Assembly (NCBI GenBank): GCA_002449145.1
Contig: DKCG01000032.1
Span: 36,256-100,255, forward strand
Source: Christensenella sp. UBA6880
GTDB lineage: Bacteria; Bacillota; Clostridia; Christensenellales; CAG-917
Direction: 5' to 3'
DNA length: 64,000 nucleotides
The notes under the pieces were generated by a model. That model was not told the DNA's origin. It saw only the letters and a program-made list of their open reading frames with translations, and made no database searches. Below are positions 8,644 to 17,878 of the stretch, in pieces (the first letter of the stretch is position 1; every line of letters begins with the position of its first letter). The position numbers were made by a program, and so were the translations under genes.

Positions 8644-10542
8644 ATGGTTGATTTCAAGGCTAAAATAAAAGACGTACCCGACAATCCGGGCGTTTATATG
8701 ATGCTCGACGAGCAAGGCGAGATTATTTACGTCGGCAAGGCGAAAAATCTCAAAAACAGGCTTCGCTCGTACTTTTTCAATCTGTCCAACCGCACGGCAA
8801 AGGTTATGGCGATGCTCGAACACGTCGCCGATTTTCGTTACATCATTTGCGCGAGCGAGGTCGACGCGCTTCTGACCGAAAACAACCTCATCAAAAAGCA
8901 TACGCCGAGATACAACATACTTTTAAAAGACGACAAGGCGTATCCGTTTTTGCGTATCGATATGCGCGAGCCGTATCCGACGATAGAACTCGTTCGAAAA
9001 CTCAAAAACGACGGCGCAAAGTATTTCGGTCCATATATGCAATCCGTCAATATCCGCGACATATTCGACCTCATTCACACGGCGTTTCCCGTTCGCGAGT
9101 GCAAGAGAGATATGTCAAAACCCTCGCGCCCGTGCCTCAATATGCATTTGGGGCGTTGTCTTGCCCCTTGCACGCACAAGGTCAGCGAGCAAGAGTACAA
9201 GGCGGAAATGCAAAAGGTCATTGACTTTTTGAGAGGCAACGACAAGGAAGTCGAGCGTACGCTCACCGAAAAGATGATGAAGTTTGCAAAGGAAGAAAAC
9301 TTCGAGGTTGCGCTGAACTATCGCAACAAACTCGCGCTTTTGGACAAACTCGTGCGCAAGCAGGTCAGCGCGCTTCCGAAAGACTTCAATCTCGACATAT
9401 TCGCGTTTGAAACGAACGGCATAATCTCGGCAATCAATATGCTCGTCGTGCGTGCGGGAAAACTCGTGGGCGGCAAAAACGTAATCGTGGATTCTTGCGA
9501 CGACGACATCGCAAGTTACCTTTTGCAGTATTATCAAAACAACGCGCCGCTTTGCGACGAAATCGTCACCGACAACGTCGAAGACCAAGAATCGCTCGAA
9601 AAGGCGGTCAATTCGCTTTGCTCGCACACCGTAAGAGTGGTGGAACCGAAGCAAGGCGCGAGAAAACAACTTCTCGAACTTGCGCACTCGAACGCATACG
9701 ACGCTATGACAAAGCACGGCACGCAAGAGGAAAGAAAAGTGCTTCGCACGCAAGGTGCGGTGAAGCAACTAGGCGAACTGCTCAATCTCAAAACCTTGCC
9801 CAACCGTATGGAATGTTACGACATCTCGCACATATCCGGCACGGACAAAGTGGCGAGTATGGTGGTTTTCGAGGGCGGCGAACCCAAAAAATCGCACTAT
9901 CGCAAGTTCAAAATCAAGACGGTTGCGGGCAACAACGACTTTGCGTGTATGAAAGAGGTGCTTATACGCAGACTCAACGAAATCGCAACCAGCGAGGACG
10001 AAAGTTTCTCGTCAATCCCCGACCTTTTGGTCATTGACGGCGGCAAAGGACAACTTGCCTACGCAATGGAAGCGCAAAGGGAAACGGGCAGAGAGGACAT
10101 CGAAATTTTGTCGCTTGCAAAGCGTGAAGAAGAAGTGTTTTTGGGTAGCGCGCCGACAACTTCTATCGTATTGCCAAAAGACAGCGTCGCGCTTCAACTT
10201 CTGCAGCGAATCCGTGACGAAGCGCACCGCTTTGCAATCACTTTCCACCGTAATTTGCGAAGCAAACACTTGAGCGAAAGCGCGTTGAAATCAATTCAAG
10301 GCGTGGGCAAAATTTTGTGTGCAAGGCTTATAAAAGAGTTCGGTTCGGTTGAGGAAATCCGCCTCAAAACGCCCGAAGAAATCGCAAAAGTAGACGGCGT
10401 TTCCTATCCTCTTGCGGAAAGGATAATCGAGGCACTCAACAAAGCCGAAGATAAAAACGAAGGCGCAAACGAAGATGTAAAGGAAGGCAATAAGGAAGAT
10501 TCACAACTTGTTTCCGAAGTCAAATCGGAAGAAAATTTGTAA
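8644..10542 (+). CDS. uvrC: Excinuclease ABC subunit C
   Basis: A 632-residue protein, normal for UvrC, which makes the two incisions in nucleotide excision repair with UvrA and UvrB. The N-terminal GIY-YIG nuclease has GVY at 16-18, YVG at 29-31 and the catalytic Arg near 39. A cysteine cluster (C162, then CLAPC) sits near residues 155-180. The UVR helical hairpin that binds UvrB is near residues 196-231. The RNase H-like domain (VIDGGKGQL) makes the 5' cut, and helix-hairpin-helix motifs (SIQGVGKILC) follow. The last ~35 residues are a charged Glu/Lys/Asn tail. GAGGCAAAAATG supports the start. Confidence 0.97.
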   Translation: MVDFKAKIKDVPDNPGVYMMLDEQGEIIYVGKAKNLKNRLRSYFFNLSNRTAKVMAMLEHVADFRYIICASEVDALLTENNLIKKHTPRYNILLKDDKAYPFLRIDMREPYPTIELVRKLKNDGAKYFGPYMQSVNIRDIFDLIHTAFPVRECKRDMSKPSRPCLNMHLGRCLAPCTHKVSEQEYKAEMQKVIDFLRGNDKEVERTLTEKMMKFAKEENFEVALNYRNKLALLDKLVRKQVSALPKDFNLDIFAFETNGIISAINMLVVRAGKLVGGKNVIVDSCDDDIASYLLQYYQNNAPLCDEIVTDNVEDQESLEKAVNSLCSHTVRVVEPKQGARKQLLELAHSNAYDAMTKHGTQEERKVLRTQGAVKQLGELLNLKTLPNRMECYDISHISGTDKVASMVVFEGGEPKKSHYRKFKIKTVAGNNDFACMKEVLIRRLNEIATSEDESFSSIPDLLVIDGGKGQLAYAMEAQRETGREDIEILSLAKREEEVFLGSAPTTSIVLPKDSVALQLLQRIRDEAHRFAITFHRNLRSKHLSESALKSIQGVGKILCARLIKEFGSVEEIRLKTPEEIAKVDGVSYPLAERIIEALNKAEDKNEGANEDVKEGNKEDSQLVSEVKSEENL

Positions 10543-10634
10543 GATGAAAATAGGGCGATTAGTGAAAAAATTGCTCGAAAAACACGTCAAAAAACTGTAG
10601 AAAAACGTATGTTTTTTGCAATAAAATTTTGATA

Positions 10635-10660
10635 AAAGGCGATGAAAATCGTCTTTTTTC
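10635..10660 (+). terminator. Rho-independent terminator after uvrC
   Basis: AAGGCGAT-gaaa-ATCGTCTTTTTT: 8 base pairs with a GNRA-like loop and a T run, in the uvrC-murB gap. Confidence 0.8.
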
Positions 10661-10683
10661 GTGCCGTTTTCATATAGTGAATC

Positions 10684-11583
10684 GTGGATATAAAAGAGTA
10701 TATAAAAAGCCAAATCGGCGTATACGGCGCGTGGAAAAGCGCAAAGGAAATCTCGACGTTCAAAGGGGGCGGACAAGCGTTCGTTTTCTATCCGCAAAGC
10801 GTGGAAAAAGCGGTTGAATTAATAGGCGTTTTGAGGGAAGAAAACGTCACTTTTTCTATGCTCGGAAGCGGCTCGAACACGCTCGTTTGCGACGGAAATT
10901 GCAGACAAGTTTTGGTGTGTTTGAAAGGACTTTGCGGCGTGAAAATCGAGGGTGAAAAAGTCGTTTGCGAGGGCGGCGCAAGCGTTGCCAAAATCACGTT
11001 CGAGGGGCGAAAAAGAGGACTCGGCGGTCTTGAATTTTTGAGCGGCGTGCCTTGCACTTTGGGCGGCGCGCTGAAAATGAACGCGGGCGCGTTTTCGTCG
11101 CAAATCGGCGATTACGCAACAAAAATCGACATATTAAACCTTGATTGCGCAAATTGCGACAAAAATCGCACGCAAAACCGCATACGAGAAGTAAGCGTAA
11201 ATTCAAAAGACCTTGCGTATAGAAAAGGGGTGGACGGAATCGTGCTTAAAGCCGAGTTGAAACTTGCAAAAAAGAGCGGTGAGCAGTCCGTAAACGAGGC
11301 AAGAGAGTATTTGAGAAAAAGGCAAGAGAAACAGCCGAGTTTGCCCTCGCTCGGAAGCGTGTTCAAAAACGGCAAAATTCCGAGCGGAAAACTCATTGAC
11401 GATTGCGGCTTGAAAGGCGTGAAAATCGGCGGCGCGCAAGTGTCGCAAAAGCACGCGAATTTTATCGTCAACGTGGGCGGCGCAAGCGCGAAAGATTATC
11501 TTACCCTCGCTTCGCTTTGCAAAAAAGAAGTCTTTGAAAAGTTCGGCATACTTCTCGAAGAAGAATTTGTCACAATCGAATGA
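10684..11583 (+). CDS. murB: UDP-N-acetylenolpyruvoylglucosamine reductase MurB
   Basis: A 299-residue flavoenzyme that reduces UDP-GlcNAc-enolpyruvate to UDP-MurNAc with NADPH in cytoplasmic peptidoglycan synthesis. The FAD-binding part carries LGSGSN at 60-65 and an FLSGVPCTLGGAL block at 118-130. The C-terminal part has R180 in LAYRKG and the catalytic serine in GSVFKN (224-229), then a GGAxVSxKHANFIVN block. The start is GTG 10684, the first start codon consistent with the family N-terminus. The gene precedes a PHP gene and whiA, the usual Firmicutes order. Confidence 0.95.
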   Translation: MDIKEYIKSQIGVYGAWKSAKEISTFKGGGQAFVFYPQSVEKAVELIGVLREENVTFSMLGSGSNTLVCDGNCRQVLVCLKGLCGVKIEGEKVVCEGGASVAKITFEGRKRGLGGLEFLSGVPCTLGGALKMNAGAFSSQIGDYATKIDILNLDCANCDKNRTQNRIREVSVNSKDLAYRKGVDGIVLKAELKLAKKSGEQSVNEAREYLRKRQEKQPSLPSLGSVFKNGKIPSGKLIDDCGLKGVKIGGAQVSQKHANFIVNVGGASAKDYLTLASLCKKEVFEKFGILLEEEFVTIE

Positions 11584-11689
11584 CAATGGAAACGCTTTTT
11601 GTAGAATCGCAAATAAAATCACATTTTTTTATTTGAAAAAACCAAATTGCAAAAGCAATAAAATATGTCAAATTTGTGGCGAAATTATA

Positions 11690-11718
11690 TTGATTAATAA
11701 AGTTATCTAATGTATAAT
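11690..11718 (+). promoter_or_regulatory. Promoter for the PHP-domain gene
   Basis: TTGATT at 11690-11695 and TATAAT at 11713-11718 with a 17-base spacer, about 60 bases upstream of the chosen start at 11777. It falls inside a longer open frame, which argues for the later start. Confidence 0.7.
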
Positions 11719-11776
11719 GCTATTAAGTTTGCGCATATGCGCTATGTGTATGTATGCGTATGCGCACGAGGAAACT

Positions 11777-12541
11777 ATGAAAATTTACGGCGACTATCAC
11801 ACCCACACATATGCAAGCGACGGACGGGCGACGCTCAAACAACAAGCGACGGCTGCCTCTTTGCTCGGCATATGCGAAATCGCCGTGACCGACCATAGTT
11901 TTGCAAGCACGATTTTTCATATGACGAGGCGCAAGTTCAAAAAGCAAAAAAAGGAAGCGCAATCGCTTGATTTGCCCGTGAAAGTGCTGTGCGGAATAGA
12001 GGCGAATCTCGTCAATCCGCAAGGTGACATAGACGTGCCGAGCGACGTCATAAGAGAGTGCGACGTGCTTGCGGTAGGCTTTCATCGCTACATCGGTTTT
12101 AAGGGCGAAAAGCGCGGCGGATATGCGAGGGCGTGGCTCTTTCAAAACGGATTTTGCGGACTTAAAAAGAGAGAAGAACTCGTCGAAATCAACACGGCGG
12201 CGTATATCGAGGCAATGCGTAAATTTCCGATAGACTGCATTGCTCACCTCAATCACCGCGCGCTCGTGGACGTCAAAAAAGTGTGCGAGGAAGCAAAAAA
12301 ACAAGGCGTTTATATCGAACTTAACGAAAAACATCTCTACGCGCTCGAAGGGTCGGTTGCCGCGCTTAAAGAAAGCGGCGTAAACTTCATCGTCGGCACG
12401 GACGCTCACGATACGAAAAAACTCGGAAAAATGAACAAAATCGTATCTTTCGTCGAAAAATACGATTTGCCGCGAGAAAGAGTGTTCGGTATAGACGGAA
12501 GGAAACCGACGTTTAAGGACAAAACGATGTTTTGCGAATAA
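11777..12541 (+). CDS. PHP-domain phosphoesterase
   Basis: A 254-residue PHP protein in the position usually held by the YcdX/histidinol-phosphatase-like gene beside murB and whiA. The N-terminal metal motif is DYHTHTYASDG (H8, H10, D15), followed by AVTDHS, a CGIE metal glutamate and a C-terminal GTDAHD. ATG 11777 is chosen because GAGGAAACT precedes it and the upstream extension overlaps a good promoter. It probably hydrolyses a phosphomonoester; the physiological substrate of this subfamily is not known. It is not a histidine-pathway neighbour here. Confidence 0.87.
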   Translation: MKIYGDYHTHTYASDGRATLKQQATAASLLGICEIAVTDHSFASTIFHMTRRKFKKQKKEAQSLDLPVKVLCGIEANLVNPQGDIDVPSDVIRECDVLAVGFHRYIGFKGEKRGGYARAWLFQNGFCGLKKREELVEINTAAYIEAMRKFPIDCIAHLNHRALVDVKKVCEEAKKQGVYIELNEKHLYALEGSVAALKESGVNFIVGTDAHDTKKLGKMNKIVSFVEKYDLPRERVFGIDGRKPTFKDKTMFCE

Positions 12542-12621
12542 AACGGAAAACATCGTAAAAAGCGGTTTTCAAAGCGAAAATCGCAAGGGAAAATAAAGGA
12601 TAACGGCGAAAAGGAATAGAT

Positions 12622-13575
12622 ATGCAAAAAAGTTTCAAGGACAGCGCAAGAGAAGAATTGCTTGGCGTATTGCCTAAAAAACGCGAAGAAATCGTGGCGT
12701 TTTTGAGTGCGCTCGCAAAGTCGTGCGGAAGCATAGAGATTGCAAAAAAGAGATACAATCTCTGCTTTTGGCTTGCCGACTACGACGAGGGTTTGAAGGT
12801 TGTGGAATTGCTCAAAACGTTGTATCCCGCAGATTTCGAGTTGTCGCTCGACAAGACCAAAACGGGTGCGGAAGCGTGTTCGGTGCAAGTGCCGAGCGGT
12901 TTTTCAAAGCAGGCTATCGAGGATTTCGGACTTATGAAAATCAACGTCGACGAGTATCTTGCCTTCGTCGAGGGCATACCGCAAGACGTGGTGACGACGA
13001 TTGCGACGAAAGTTGCGTATTTCAAAGGACTTTTCCTCGGTTGCGGAAGCGTGTACGTTCCCTCTACGTCCGACCAAAGCGAAAAAAGAGACGGCTATCA
13101 CTTCGAACTTCAACTCGACGACGACTTGTTTGCCGACGACGTTATGGAACTTTTGAGCGACCTTCGCATAAACACGCGTATGAGCGACAGAGGGGAACAC
13201 AAACTCGTGTACGTCAAGGACAAAGACGAAATCGTCAAAGTGCTTGCAACTCTCGACCTTGCCGACTGCGTGCTGAAACTCAGGTCGATAATCGACGAAA
13301 GGGAAACGGCAAACAGCCTCAACCGCGTGATAATCTGCGAAACGGCAAATCTCGACAAGACGTTTACGGCGGCAAGCAAACACTTGCTTGCGATAGGCGA
13401 GTTGAGAAACAAGGATATGTTCGACTCGCTTCCCGCGCAACTCAAAGAAACGGCGGACGCAAGGGCGGATCACCCCGAAGCGTCTTTGAGCGAACTTGCA
13501 GAGATTTTGGGCGTGAGCAAGAGTTGTTTGAACCACAGGCTGAGGAAAATAGTCGAAATGGCTAACCTCAATTAA
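12622..13575 (+). CDS. whiA: DNA-binding protein WhiA
   Basis: A 317-residue protein of normal WhiA length. The N-terminal SFKDSAREELL and the LAGLIDADG-like fold (degenerate, with no endonuclease residues) precede a C-terminal helix-turn-helix (LSELAEILGVSKSCLNHRLRKI). WhiA affects cell division and chromosome segregation in Firmicutes and sporulation in actinobacteria. The start has AAAAGGAAT upstream. The expected partners rapZ and yvcK, normally between the PHP gene and whiA, are missing here. The last codons are mirrored in a hairpin that runs across the stop codon (13566-13584). Confidence 0.95.
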   Translation: MQKSFKDSAREELLGVLPKKREEIVAFLSALAKSCGSIEIAKKRYNLCFWLADYDEGLKVVELLKTLYPADFELSLDKTKTGAEACSVQVPSGFSKQAIEDFGLMKINVDEYLAFVEGIPQDVVTTIATKVAYFKGLFLGCGSVYVPSTSDQSEKRDGYHFELQLDDDLFADDVMELLSDLRINTRMSDRGEHKLVYVKDKDEIVKVLATLDLADCVLKLRSIIDERETANSLNRVIICETANLDKTFTAASKHLLAIGELRNKDMFDSLPAQLKETADARADHPEASLSELAEILGVSKSCLNHRLRKIVEMANLN

Positions 13576-13723
13576 TAATTGAGTTGCGCCGAATGCAAAA
13601 CACTTGTCACCCATCTTTTCAAGATGGCTTGACAAATATTTTGGCGCAAACGTCCTGTCACAAACAAATCAGAGCATTTGTTTGTGACGTAAGGGGTTGC
13701 AACTTTGAGACGGCTCGGCAGTT
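13566..13723. repeat. Hairpin-rich whiA-dnaE gap
   Basis: The ~360-base gap holds no gene. Successive palindromes are AACCTCAATT-aat-AATTGAGTT across the whiA stop, TTGCGCC...GGCGCAA with an inner CATCTT-ttc-AAGATG, TCACAAACAAAT-cagagc-ATTTGTTTGTGA, and GTTGCAACT...AGTTGCAAC. From 13724 to the dnaE start I see no clear structure apart from an AAGGT ribosome site. Confidence 0.65.
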
Positions 13724-13934
13724 GCAACGGTGAAAGTGGATGCTCACAACGATTCTTCGTCGTTCCATAAAATACGGCTCCGCCTGTCTACGAGCAACGT
13801 TTGGGCGGCTACGAAGCCGAATGATTAAAAAGCAATCAAGCAGACGTCTTGAGAAACAAGATAGAAAAGATAACCGAGTGCAAAACACTCACACAACAGA
13901 CAGAATACACAAAAATATATCACATAAGGTAAAT

Positions 13935-16900
13935 ATGACGGATTTTGTACATCTACATTTGCATACGGAATACAGTTTGTTGGACGGCGCGGTGCGCCTT
14001 TTGCAAGTTGCGCCCGATCCGAACGATCCGAAAAAAACTATAAAAACTCACCCTCTTTGCGACGCGCTTAAAGCAAGAGGTATGAACGCCGTCGCAATCA
14101 CCGATCACGGCAATATGTACGGCGTTCATACGTTCGTGTCCGTGCTTCGTCAAGACGGGATCAAGCCCATTATCGGCGAGGAATTTTACGTTGCCGACGA
14201 TATGTATGCAAAGACGGCGGACGTGCTTAAACAGCGTTATCACCTCATTTTGCTCGCCAAAAATATGACGGGTTACAAAAACCTTATGAAACTTTCCTCG
14301 CTCGCGTTCGTGGACGGATTCTATATGAAACCGCGTATCGACCTTAAGCATATAAGAGAGCATAGCGAGGGACTTATTTGCCTTTCGGCTTGTCTTGCGG
14401 GCAAAGTGCCGCACCTTCTTTTGCAAGGCAAGTACGAAGAAGCAAAGGCGGCGGCAATCGAAATGCGAGACATTTTCGAGCCGGGTGATTTTTATATCGA
14501 ACTTCAAGACCATCATTTGCAAGAGGACAAAATCGTGCTCAATCTGCTTTGCCAAATCGCAAGAGAGATAGGCGTAAAAGTGGTTGCCACAAACGACGTG
14601 CATTACATCGAAAAGGAAGAAGCGGACATACAGGACACGATGATGTGCATAACTCTCGGTTGCAAAAAGAGCGAGATTAACGGCGCGAGATTCGAGACGG
14701 ACGAGTTCTATCTCAAATCGGGCGACGAAATGGCGGAACTGTTCGGTTGGTGTCCCGAAGCCATTGCGACGACGAGAGAAATCGCCGACAAAGTGGACGG
14801 CGACTATTTTATAACGAAACACGCCTCTATCATTCCTAAATACACCAACGAGGAAATGGGCGACCGCGACGAGGCGCAATATCTTCGCGACCTTGCCTAC
14901 GAGGGCGTAAAGAGAAAATACGGCTACATAAACGACGAAATCACGAAGCGTTTGGAATACGAACTGGGCGTTATCCACAAGTGCGGATTCGACGGTTACT
15001 TCCTTATCGTGTGGGACTACGTTCACGCGGCGCAACAAATGGGAATCCCCGTAGGACCGGGGCGCGGAAGCGGCTGCGGCTCTATCGTTGCGTACGGCAT
15101 CGGCATAACCGACATCGACCCCCTCAAATATCAACTTCTTTTTGAAAGATTTTTGAGCGAGGAACGCGTTTCGATGCCCGACTTCGACGTGGACTTCTGC
15201 TTCGTCAGACGACAAGAAATCATAGATTATTGCATCAAAAAGTACGGTAAAGACAACGTTTCGCAGATTATCGCTTATTCGACTATGACGGCAAAGGCTG
15301 TCGTAAAGGACGTCGCGCGCGTTTTGGACGTGCCGTACAACGAGGCGGCGAACTGGGTTAAGGAAATCCCCGCTATGGGCAAACCGCTACTTCCGCAAGT
15401 GCTTACCGAGGGCAGCGATTTTTACAGCGAGGACTTCAAAAAGATATACGACAACAACCCGACGGCAAAGAACGTCATCGACATTGCGATGAAACTCGAA
15501 GGTATGCCGCGCCAGACTTCGATGCACGCCGCGGGCGTGGTTATATGCGCAGACCCTATTGTCGAGCACTGCGCGCTTTCGAGAAACGGTCCTATCGTCA
15601 CGACGCAATTCGACAAGGTTATCGTCGAGGAACTCGGACTTCTCAAAATGGACTTTTTGGGACTTAAAACGCTCACCGACATCGACGAGGCGTTGAAACT
15701 CATCAAGGCGGACAAGGGAATAGACCTCGACTTCCACAAACTCGGTTACGAGGACCACAAGGTGTACGAACTGATTGCTTCGGGCGATTGCGAGGCGGTG
15801 TTCCAACTTGAAAGCGGCGGTATGAAAAAGTTTATGGCGCAACTTCAACCGGACAACCTCGAAGACGTCGTGGCAGGCATTTCGATGTATCGTCCCGGTC
15901 CTATGCAGTTTATCGACTTGTTCTTGGAAGGCAAACGCCACCCCGACCAAGTGCAGTACGCGCACCCGCTTCTCAAAGAAATTTTGGAAAACACCTACGG
16001 GTGCATAGTGTATCAAGAGCAAGTTATGCAAATCGCGCAGAAGATTGCGGGATTCAGTTTCGGCGGCGCGGACATTATGCGACGCGCTATCGCAAAGAAG
16101 AAACTCGCCGTTCTCGAACAGCAACGCGACATATTCTTGCACGGCGGCAAACTCGAAGGCGACAAGACGGGTAAATACGTTCCCGGTGCGGTTGCAAACG
16201 GCGTAAGCGAGGAAATAGCAAACCACCTTTTCGACCAGATATTGAAGTTTGCAAGTTACGCGTTCAACAAGTCGCACGCGGCGGCGTACACGTTCCTTAC
16301 TTATCAAACCGCATATCTCAAATGCTATTATCCCACGCACTTTATCGTGGCTGTGGTGAACAACCGTATCACCAACGCCGACGAAGTGAAGCACTATATG
16401 AACTATCTGAGAAGAACGGGCGTCAAGACCCTTTCGCCGGATATTAACCGCTCGCAAAAGAACTTCTCGATAGAGGGCGAAAACGTGCGTTACGGTCTTA
16501 TGGGCATAAAGAACGTGGGCGAGCAGGCTATGGAATACGTTTTGAGCGAGAGAGCGCAAAACGGCCCGTTCAAAGACATTCGCGACTTCCTCGACCGTTG
16601 CGCGGGACAAGTGAACAAGCGTATGATAGAAAGCCTTATCAAGGGCGGCGCGCTCGACAGTTTCGGAAAGACCAGAGCAACGCTTATGGCTTCCTACGAG
16701 CGCATTATGGACACCGTCCTTGCCGACAAGAAAAACAAACTTTCGGGTCAGATGTCCTTGTTTGACGAACTCATCGAGGACGAGGAAATCAAGTATACAG
16801 AAACCGAAGAATACCCGAAATCCGACATTCTCAAATACGAAAAAGAGGTGCTGGGAATGTACCTTTCGGGACACCCCCTCGACGACTATCGCGACGACAA

Positions 16901-17513
16901 GCACGAGTTCGACTTCGACACGAGTATGCTGTTCGTCGAAGAAGCCGACGAGGACGGCAACGTCAATATGGTGGTTGACAAAAACCTTGAAAACAAGCAA
17001 GTCAAATTTGGTTGTATCGTGTCGTCGGCGGAAAAGAAAGTCACGTCAAAACAGCAAAAATTCGCCGTCGGCAGAGTTGAGGACAGGTCGGGTTCGATTG
17101 CGTTTTCGATGTATCCGCGCGCATACGAAAAGTACGGCGAGTTGCTTCTTGCCGACGCACCGCTTAAAGTGGTGGGCAAAATCGATTTGCGCGACGAGAG
17201 CGAACCCAAAATATCCATCGAAAAACTCGAACTTTGGAAAAACTCGGACGCGGAAGTCAAGCACGCAGAGCCTACGGCAAAAAAGAGCAACGGCATATTG
17301 TACGTGTTGGTGTTCAACAACGTTGAAAAGGATATGGTTGCTGACGTTTTGGCAATGCACCCCGGCAACACGCCTTGTCAAGCGCAAGTCAAGCAAAACG
17401 GCGTGTCCAAACTTATGGAATTTTCGCAACGAGTGGAAATCTGTCCCGATTTGCTCTCTCGCCTCGAAGACGTACTGGGGGTAAACAGAGTGAAGTACGT
17501 TGAACGAAAATGA
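13935..17513 (+). CDS. dnaE: DNA polymerase III alpha subunit DnaE
   Basis: An 1192-residue replicative polymerase of the DnaE1 type. It begins with a PHP domain (HLHLHTEYSLLDGAVR), followed by the palm with the catalytic aspartates in PDFDVDF near residues 413-419, the fingers, the beta-binding region, a tandem HhH motif, and a C-terminal OB fold (VGRVEDRSGSIAFSMYPRAYEKYG). ATG 13935 with AAGGT upstream is chosen; the longer frame starting at 13740 adds residues unlike DnaE. The gene follows whiA as in many Clostridia. Its last five codons and stop form the left arm of a perfect hairpin. Confidence 0.97.
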   Translation: MTDFVHLHLHTEYSLLDGAVRLLQVAPDPNDPKKTIKTHPLCDALKARGMNAVAITDHGNMYGVHTFVSVLRQDGIKPIIGEEFYVADDMYAKTADVLKQRYHLILLAKNMTGYKNLMKLSSLAFVDGFYMKPRIDLKHIREHSEGLICLSACLAGKVPHLLLQGKYEEAKAAAIEMRDIFEPGDFYIELQDHHLQEDKIVLNLLCQIAREIGVKVVATNDVHYIEKEEADIQDTMMCITLGCKKSEINGARFETDEFYLKSGDEMAELFGWCPEAIATTREIADKVDGDYFITKHASIIPKYTNEEMGDRDEAQYLRDLAYEGVKRKYGYINDEITKRLEYELGVIHKCGFDGYFLIVWDYVHAAQQMGIPVGPGRGSGCGSIVAYGIGITDIDPLKYQLLFERFLSEERVSMPDFDVDFCFVRRQEIIDYCIKKYGKDNVSQIIAYSTMTAKAVVKDVARVLDVPYNEAANWVKEIPAMGKPLLPQVLTEGSDFYSEDFKKIYDNNPTAKNVIDIAMKLEGMPRQTSMHAAGVVICADPIVEHCALSRNGPIVTTQFDKVIVEELGLLKMDFLGLKTLTDIDEALKLIKADKGIDLDFHKLGYEDHKVYELIASGDCEAVFQLESGGMKKFMAQLQPDNLEDVVAGISMYRPGPMQFIDLFLEGKRHPDQVQYAHPLLKEILENTYGCIVYQEQVMQIAQKIAGFSFGGADIMRRAIAKKKLAVLEQQRDIFLHGGKLEGDKTGKYVPGAVANGVSEEIANHLFDQILKFASYAFNKSHAAAYTFLTYQTAYLKCYYPTHFIVAVVNNRITNADEVKHYMNYLRRTGVKTLSPDINRSQKNFSIEGENVRYGLMGIKNVGEQAMEYVLSERAQNGPFKDIRDFLDRCAGQVNKRMIESLIKGGALDSFGKTRATLMASYERIMDTVLADKKNKLSGQMSLFDELIEDEEIKYTETEEYPKSDILKYEKEVLGMYLSGHPLDDYRDDKHEFDFDTSMLFVEEADEDGNVNMVVDKNLENKQVKFGCIVSSAEKKVTSKQQKFAVGRVEDRSGSIAFSMYPRAYEKYGELLLADAPLKVVGKIDLRDESEPKISIEKLELWKNSDAEVKHAEPTAKKSNGILYVLVFNNVEKDMVADVLAMHPGNTPCQAQVKQNGVSKLMEFSQRVEICPDLLSRLEDVLGVNRVKYVERK

Positions 17514-17618
17514 ATTTTCGTTCAACGTAATGAAATTGCACCTACGGTGCAGTGAAATTGTGCCTTCGGCACAATGAAATTTGCGCTTTGCGCAAATGAA
17601 ATTGCGGCTCTGCCGCAG
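17497..17618. repeat. Hairpin array with exact 22-base period and covarying stems
   Basis: A 15-base-pair palindrome at 17497-17528 (ACGTTGAACGAAAAT and its exact complement) includes the dnaE stop codon. Directly after come four 22-base units at 17531, 17553, 17575 and 17597. Each is TGAAATT plus a 5-base stem, a 3-base loop, the complementary stem and two bases: GCACC-tac-GGTGC, GTGCC-ttc-GGCAC, TGCGC-ttt-GCGCA, GCGGC-tct-GCCGC. Stems differ completely but stay complementary, while the linker is constant. No T run follows, so a plain terminator role is doubtful. Confidence 0.9.
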
Positions 17619-17647
17619 TTGCGGAATATTGAAATATTTTTCCATTT

Positions 17648-17740
17648 GTCATTGCGAGGAGCAACGAAGTTGCGACGTGGCAATCCAGCGTAGCGAAATG
17701 CGGCTTCGCCTTGATTCCCACGCTAACGCTCGGAATGACA
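17648..17740. repeat. Palindromic intergenic repeat, copy 1 (GTCATTGCGAGG type)
   Basis: The left arm begins GTCATTGCGAGGAGCAACGA and the right arm ends CGCTCGGAATGACA; they are imperfectly complementary. The 29-base centre at 17685-17713 (CCAGCG...GCCTTG) is the exact reverse complement of the centre of the copy at 20426-20519, although arms and outer flanks keep the same orientation. GTCATTGCGAGG-type palindromes are widespread in bacteria. The rest of the gap up to the pfk start at 17879 contains only an AGAGGT ribosome site. Confidence 0.85.
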
Positions 17741-17878
17741 TATGGAAGATTCAAATATTCGTAACCCAAACGGAGTTTGGATATTATCGACACAAGCGAA
17801 ATCATTTATTCGAGGGTGGGCGTTGCCAACACCCGAAATAAAACCAAATAAATATTTTTATTGCAAAGAGGTAATCTT

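Noticed and set aside
13953..15215. Antisense frame of 420 residues within dnaE
   Set aside because: Shadow of a GC-biased gene; no family features.
17648..17740. Insertion sequence at the palindromic repeat
   Set aside because: No transposase and under 100 bases; it is a palindromic repeat.
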